Positions 6,753-9,708 of a DNA stretch of 9,708 nt are shown in pieces. Source of the DNA: Maribacter sp. Its GTDB lineage: Bacteria; Bacteroidota; Bacteroidia; Flavobacteriales; Flavobacteriaceae. Both the position numbers and the translations under genes were made by a program. Location: positions 1 through 9,708 of the forward strand of contig JABDKZ010000021.1 of assembly GCA_013001935.1 (NCBI GenBank). The letters run 5' to 3'. The number at the start of each line of letters is the position of its first letter. Position 1 is the stretch's first letter. A model generated the notes under the pieces. It made no database searches. It saw nothing but the letters and a program-made list of their open reading frames with translations, and was not told where the DNA came from.

Positions 6753-7630
6753 TTTGCCAGTAAAACTTTCCAAGCAGAAAGCACCTCATTTTTAAATAAA
6801 AACTCCTGTGCTTTACGGTGCACTTTTAGCTTATCATTTGAATTAATCAAAGCTTTAAGGCTATCGTTCGAATTAATAAAATCGGTGATTTGAATTTGGG
6901 AAGGCAATTTTTCCACATTACCCAACATTCCTAAATCATTGCCCGTAAGCACTTTGCTTGTCCTAATTCCTTCAGGAATACTATCAACGCCAATCCCTAA
7001 GCTCGATAATGGTTTGGGTACTTCAAACAATCCTTGATTAGCCCTTGAATACCAATTGCCCCCCATGCGCGCCACTTGGTCAATTTTAAATTGATCAATA
7101 TTACCATCGTCACCAATTATAGCTTTATCTATATGTATTTTCATCACTTCGGAAAAAATAAGATTTCCTGTCCCACCTTCGGCGCCCAAAGGTTCGACCT
7201 TGGTTACCTTACACTCAAACTGTACCGGGGATTCAGCTACCCTAAACGGTTTGATCAAATCAGATTTCAACATGCTTAGGCCTGCTTTTAAAAACTCATT
7301 GTCCCCTTCAGCATATTCAGTACTTGAAAGTGACATCTGCTGCACCATATCGTAGTTGACCACATTAATGACCACCTCTTTAACCTTTTGCACATTCTCT
7401 AAGGTATGCTTGGTGGTATTATCCCTGACCCTCCTTGCCGGTGAAAATATCAAAATTGGTGGATTTGCACTAAAGACATTGAAAAAGCTAAAAGGCGATA
7501 AATTAGGCCTTCCATGCTCATCTATTGTACTCGCAAAAGCAATTGGCCTAGGCCCTATGGCACCCAAAAGATAGGCATGTAATTTTTGGATAGGAATATC
7601 ACTGGGAAGTATAGAAAACGTATCGTTCAT
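6749..7630 (-). CDS. Flavin reductase-like FMN-binding family protein
   Basis: I chose the ATG at 7630 (293 residues, MNDTFSILPSDIP). Upstream in-frame codons exist but lack an ATG context, and the family starts here. Residues about 10-190 form a flavin reductase-like FMN-binding split barrel (DIM6/NTAB type), with LLGAIGPRPIAFASTIDEHG (21-40), NLSPFSFFNVFSANPPILIF (43-62), NTTKHTLENVQ (71-81), VVINVV (87-92) and EAGGTGN-like EPLGAEGGTGN before the ...IFSEV... strand. Such proteins bind FMN and often act as reductases or oxygenase partners; the substrate is not evident. About 90 C-terminal residues (GGNWYSRANQGLFEVPKP onward) extend past the barrel and contain a 10-residue tandem duplication at 252-271. 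It is translationally coupled to the methyltransferase by the ATGA at 6749-6752 and divergent from the histidine kinase. Confidence 0.9.
   Translation of the reverse strand: MNDTFSILPSDIPIQKLHAYLLGAIGPRPIAFASTIDEHGRPNLSPFSFFNVFSANPPILIFSPARRVRDNTTKHTLENVQKVKEVVINVVNYDMVQQMSLSSTEYAEGDNEFLKAGLSMLKSDLIKPFRVAESPVQFECKVTKVEPLGAEGGTGNLIFSEVMKIHIDKAIIGDDGNIDQFKIDQVARMGGNWYSRANQGLFEVPKPLSSLGIGVDSIPEGIRTSKVLTGNDLGMLGNVEKLPSQIQITDFINSNDSLKALINSNDKLKVHRKAQEFLFKNEVLSAWKVLLAK
6818..6877 (-). repeat. 30-bp tandem duplication inside the flavin reductase gene
   Basis: Two adjacent 30-nt units encode INSNDSLKAL and INSNDKLKVH (residues 252-271). The DNA copies differ mainly at third positions, for example ATCATTTG against ATCGTTCG, so the duplication is not recent. 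It lies in the C-terminal extension beyond the flavin-binding barrel. Confidence 0.6.
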
Positions 7631-7637
7631 TGTAATG

Positions 7638-7645
7638 CAAATGTA
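7638..7645 (-). promoter_or_regulatory. Possible -7 box upstream of the flavin reductase gene
   Basis: The minus strand reads TACATTTG, matching TAnnTTTG. It lies only 7 nt before the start codon at 7630, so a transcript from it would be nearly leaderless, and no -33 element is obvious. It may be a chance match. The whole gap 7631-7738 must hold promoters for both divergent genes, and no good box for the kinase is seen. Confidence 0.3.
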
Positions 7646-7678
7646 GGTAATTTGAATGCGATTTAAAATAAGAAGCCC

Positions 7679-7691
7679 TGTGCTTTGCACA
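7679..7691. promoter_or_regulatory. Palindrome TGTGC-TTT-GCACA in the divergent intergenic region
   Basis: A perfect inverted repeat with 5-bp arms and a 3-nt centre, the most GC-rich stretch of the gap between the flavin reductase and kinase genes. It lies 48 nt upstream of each start codon, close to midway, so a regulator bound here could act on both genes. There is no direct evidence of function. Confidence 0.3.
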
Positions 7692-7738
7692 CCATTTATT
7701 ATCATTTTGCGTTATCTTTAAAGCAACAAACCAACTGG

Positions 7739-8887
7739 ATGAATTTTAATCCTAAAAAGAAGACTTCTAATTTTTTTTTACTTACCATAGCTTTTGCTAT
7801 CGTGAGTCTCATTTTGTGGAATACCAATAGCTTCTTTAAAAAATTCAAGGAAGAAGAGCGTTTAAAAATGGAGATATGGGCCACTGCCCAGTCTGAACTC
7901 TTAAAATATTCCGAAGATATAGATATGGGTAACCTTACCATTAAGGTACTTCAAAACAATACATCAACACCAATGATCTTGGTTAATAAGGATGGGTCGT
8001 TCAAAACCAATAACATGCCAGAGGATAAGGTTAAAGATTCAATATATCTTCAAGAGAGCATTAAAACATTTGAAAACGAAAATACGCCGATCTCCATAGA
8101 TCAACAGGGTGAACATTTGGCAACATTATATTATGGGAACTCTGAAGTGCTAAACAAATTAAAATATTATCCGATTGCCCTTTTACTCATTATTCTGCTC
8201 TTTGCAACGGTTATTGTGTTCTTTTTTAAAACCAACAAAGCTTCTGAACAAAATAAACTTTGGGCCGGTATGGCCAAAGAAACCGCACACCAAATAGGCA
8301 CACCACTGTCATCCCTTTTAGGATGGAACGAGCTTCTCAAAACTGAGAAAATAAACCCCGAAATCACGAAGGAAATAGAAAAGGATATCTCAAGACTTGA
8401 AACGATTACGGAACGATTCTCGAAAATTGGTTCCTTGCCTGAACTTAAAGAATTCGACATTGTTCATGAGACTAAGGAAGCCTACGATTATTTAAAAAGA
8501 AGAAGTTCTAAATTGATTCACTTTACCTTCAATTCCAAGGTTGAAAAGCTTCCTGTTCTTCTAAATCATTCCCTATATAATTGGACCATTGAGAATCTAG
8601 TGAAAAACGGAATTGACGCAATGAAGGGTAAGGGAAGTATCGCCATAGATATCATACCTGCTGGAAAATATGTAAATATTCTAGTGGCCGATACCGGTAG
8701 TGGGATCCCAAAAAGAAATCATCAAAACATATTCAATCCCGGGGTAACTTCCAAAAAGAGAGGATGGGGCCTAGGATTATCATTGGTTAAAAGGATAGTT
8801 GAAGAATATCACCAAGGAAAAGTCAAAGTACTTTCATCGGGAAAAGAAGGTACCATAATGCAAATTTCCTTAAAAATAAACAGTTAA
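7739..8887 (+). CDS. Membrane sensor histidine kinase
   Basis: I chose the ATG at 7739 (382 residues, MNFNPKKK) because it places the first membrane helix correctly (residues about 11-27). A TTG 54 nt upstream would add a poor N-terminus. About 117 extracytoplasmic residues follow, then a second helix (about 145-163, YPIALLLIILLFATVIVFFF), with no recognisable HAMP domain. The HisKA-like H-box is WAGMAKETAHQIGTPLSSL (175-193) with phosphoacceptor His184. The ATPase domain has its N-box ENLVKNGIDAM (285-295, Asn290), G1 DTGSGIP (318-324), the F-region IFNPGVTSKK (331-340) and G2 GWGLGLSLV (342-350), so the kinase looks intact. The residue after the His is Gln rather than the common Glu or Asp. 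No response regulator is in the window. The next gene starts 3 nt after the stop, indicating an operon. Confidence 0.93.
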   Translation: MNFNPKKKTSNFFLLTIAFAIVSLILWNTNSFFKKFKEEERLKMEIWATAQSELLKYSEDIDMGNLTIKVLQNNTSTPMILVNKDGSFKTNNMPEDKVKDSIYLQESIKTFENENTPISIDQQGEHLATLYYGNSEVLNKLKYYPIALLLIILLFATVIVFFFKTNKASEQNKLWAGMAKETAHQIGTPLSSLLGWNELLKTEKINPEITKEIEKDISRLETITERFSKIGSLPELKEFDIVHETKEAYDYLKRRSSKLIHFTFNSKVEKLPVLLNHSLYNWTIENLVKNGIDAMKGKGSIAIDIIPAGKYVNILVADTGSGIPKRNHQNIFNPGVTSKKRGWGLGLSLVKRIVEEYHQGKVKVLSSGKEGTIMQISLKINS

Positions 8888-8890
8888 GCT

Positions 8891-9247
8891 ATGGCGAAGG
8901 AAAGGTTTGAAGTAATAAAGAAAGCAGATATCACCAATAATTGTCCGGAATGCTTTAATCAGGGCATGAAAATAACTTTTCAGCAAAAACACAAATACGG
9001 AAAACTATATGATCAAACCACAAGTGAGGTAACACATAAAATTAAATGTAATAAATGTGAATCTATAATCTATCCCGTGAATTGGACCGATGATATTGAA
9101 CGATCTTTCAATTATTATCAGAAAATGGTGAGCCCCAAAAAGGCTTCAATCCGGTTTACTTCTTTGTTTTATATTTTGATCATCGCCATAATAGTATTGA
9201 TAGGTGTTGGGATATATCTATGGCAATCCAGGATTATTGAATTTTAG
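8891..9247 (+). CDS. Zinc-ribbon protein with C-terminal membrane anchor
   Basis: A 118-residue protein. Cys18-Pro-Glu-Cys21 and Cys53-Asn-Lys-Cys56 form two CxxC knuckles of a probable zinc ribbon, separated by a lysine-rich beta segment (ITFQQKHKYGKLYDQTTSEV). A single hydrophobic helix near residues 90-111 (TSLFYILIIAIIVLIGVGIY) anchors the C-terminus, leaving the zinc ribbon presumably cytoplasmic. I do not recognise a named family. The gene begins 3 nt after the histidine kinase stop, so it is almost certainly co-transcribed, and it may be an accessory of that sensor (inference). Its end overlaps the convergent HIT gene by 14 nt. Confidence 0.82.
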   Translation: MAKERFEVIKKADITNNCPECFNQGMKITFQQKHKYGKLYDQTTSEVTHKIKCNKCESIIYPVNWTDDIERSFNYYQKMVSPKKASIRFTSLFYILIIAIIVLIGVGIYLWQSRIIEF

Positions 9248-9626
9248 AGCGAATTTTAGCTGAAATAGTTTCGAATTCTTCTTTTGTAGGTGAAACTTTA
9301 TGTTGAAATGTAGCTTCTTTCATTGCGTTCAATGGTATTAAATGAACGTGAACGTGGGGTACTTCGAGACCAATGACTGTTATACCCACCCTATTGCAAT
9401 CTATTGAAGCTTCAATGGCCTTGCCCACCTTTCTAGTAAAAGCCATAAGACCCATATAAGTTTCCTCATCCAAATCCATGATCTTATCGACCTCGATTTT
9501 GGGAATGCACAATGTATGGCCTTTAGCATTTGGATTAATATCCAAAAAAGCGAAGAATTTATCGTCCTCTGCTATTTTGTAACAGGGAATCTCTCCATTG
9601 ATAATCTTGGTGAAAATACTGGCCAT
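9234..9626 (-). CDS. HIT-family (histidine triad) nucleotide-binding protein, Hint-like
   Basis: A 130-residue protein matching the family's usual length. The signature HVHVHLIP (91-98) supplies the histidine triad His91, His93 and His95, with His93 the expected nucleophile. The upstream IFTKIINGEIPCYKIAED (4-21), FAFLDINPNAKGHTLCIPK (25-43) and GITVIGLEVPH (81-91) are standard Hint motifs. Such cytoplasmic proteins hydrolyse nucleoside phosphoramidates or AMP-linked compounds; the physiological substrate is uncertain. The usual Hint N..GQ..xHxHxH stretch is VGITVIGLEVPH here, so Gly86-Leu87 stand where many homologues have G-Q. The 3' end overlaps the zinc-ribbon gene by 14 nt. In flavobacteria greA often precedes this gene (family knowledge), but the neighbour is off-window. 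Confidence 0.95.
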   Translation of the reverse strand: MASIFTKIINGEIPCYKIAEDDKFFAFLDINPNAKGHTLCIPKIEVDKIMDLDEETYMGLMAFTRKVGKAIEASIDCNRVGITVIGLEVPHVHVHLIPLNAMKEATFQHKVSPTKEEFETISAKIRSKIQ

Positions 9627-9652
9627 TGTGAATATGCTTTAATTGAATAAAA

Positions 9653-9678
9653 AATCCTATCAAAAATTTGATAGGATT
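9653..9678 (-). terminator. Perfect hairpin upstream of the HIT gene, probable terminator
   Basis: Arms AATCCTATCAAA (9653-9664) and TTTGATAGGATT (9667-9678) are perfectly complementary around AA. Read on the minus strand the hairpin is followed by a run of T (the A-run 9646-9652), so it fits a rho-independent terminator for a minus-strand gene ending just beyond the right edge. Its 3' foot is about 26 nt upstream of the HIT start codon, so it could alternatively sit in the HIT leader. The remaining 9679-9708 is AT-rich; no gene end can be assigned. Confidence 0.6.
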
Positions 9679-9708
9679 AAATATAAAGATTTTATAATTA
9701 TCTATTCC

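Noticed and set aside
6753..6773. Longer N-terminus for the membrane methyltransferase
   Set aside because: Only seven residues are gained; the ATG at 6752 forms an ATGA overlap with the upstream stop and starts with the family-like MKRIQLFEFEDFSWFPGW.
7631..7705. Longer N-terminus for the flavin reductase
   Set aside because: The extra 25 residues need a non-ATG start, would cross the candidate -7 box and the central palindrome, and do not resemble the family.
8167..8460. Minus-strand open frame of 97 codons
   Set aside because: It is antisense to the H-box region of the histidine kinase, low in complexity (Ser-rich) and without recognisable features.
1..9708. Defence system, prophage, CRISPR array or insertion sequence
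   Set aside because: No spaced direct repeats, transposase, integrase, nuclease or toxin-antitoxin motifs were found; every gene of recognisable family is a housekeeping, repair, transport or signalling gene.

Overview
The window looks like chromosomal DNA of a member of the Bacteroidetes, most likely a marine Flavobacteriaceae (inference). It is AT-rich, start codons lack clear Shine-Dalgarno sequences, a TAnnTTTG-type -7 promoter box is visible, and several families are typical of the phylum: the DUF3127 OB-fold protein, a TetR regulator with a KIEINDKIYVKDPESSDLG-type N-terminal extension, and small exported proteins of unknown function. I see no phage genes, transposases, tRNA or rRNA genes, or CRISPR arrays. 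The layout is housekeeping and small operons.

Left block (1-2816). A minus-strand operon has a TetR-type repressor followed 8 nt later by a fused permease/ATPase ABC exporter that runs off the left edge. The exporter keeps a good Walker A but has lost the Q-loop Gln, the LSGGQ signature, the Walker B Asp/Glu pair and the H-loop His. A pair of palindromes with centres 22 bp apart lies directly upstream of the TetR gene, next to a -7 box. This is a likely self-regulatory operator, and it may also govern the divergent small exported protein at 2460-2816.

DNA repair block (2938-4738, plus strand). The genes are tag (3-methyladenine glycosylase I), a small exported protein overlapping it by 11 nt, and an AlkD-type HEAT-repeat alkylpurine glycosylase. 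Two unrelated alkyl-base glycosylases therefore appear to share one transcript.

Minus-strand block (4727-7630). Read from right to left it holds a flavin reductase-like flavoprotein, a membrane-anchored SAM methyltransferase coupled to it by an ATGA overlap, a DUF3127 OB-fold protein with an SSB-like DDLPF tail followed by a terminator, and aat (Leu/Phe-tRNA-protein transferase of the N-degron pathway), which converges on alkD with a 12-nt overlap.

Right block (7739-9708). A sensor histidine kinase (plus strand, divergent from the flavin reductase) is followed 3 nt later by a zinc-ribbon/one-TM protein. That gene converges with a 14-nt overlap on a minus-strand HIT-family protein. A perfect 12-bp-arm hairpin lies just upstream of the HIT gene near the right edge. 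I found no clearly new multi-gene system. The most unusual items are the degenerate ABC ATPase with its operator pair, and the tag/exported protein/alkD cluster.
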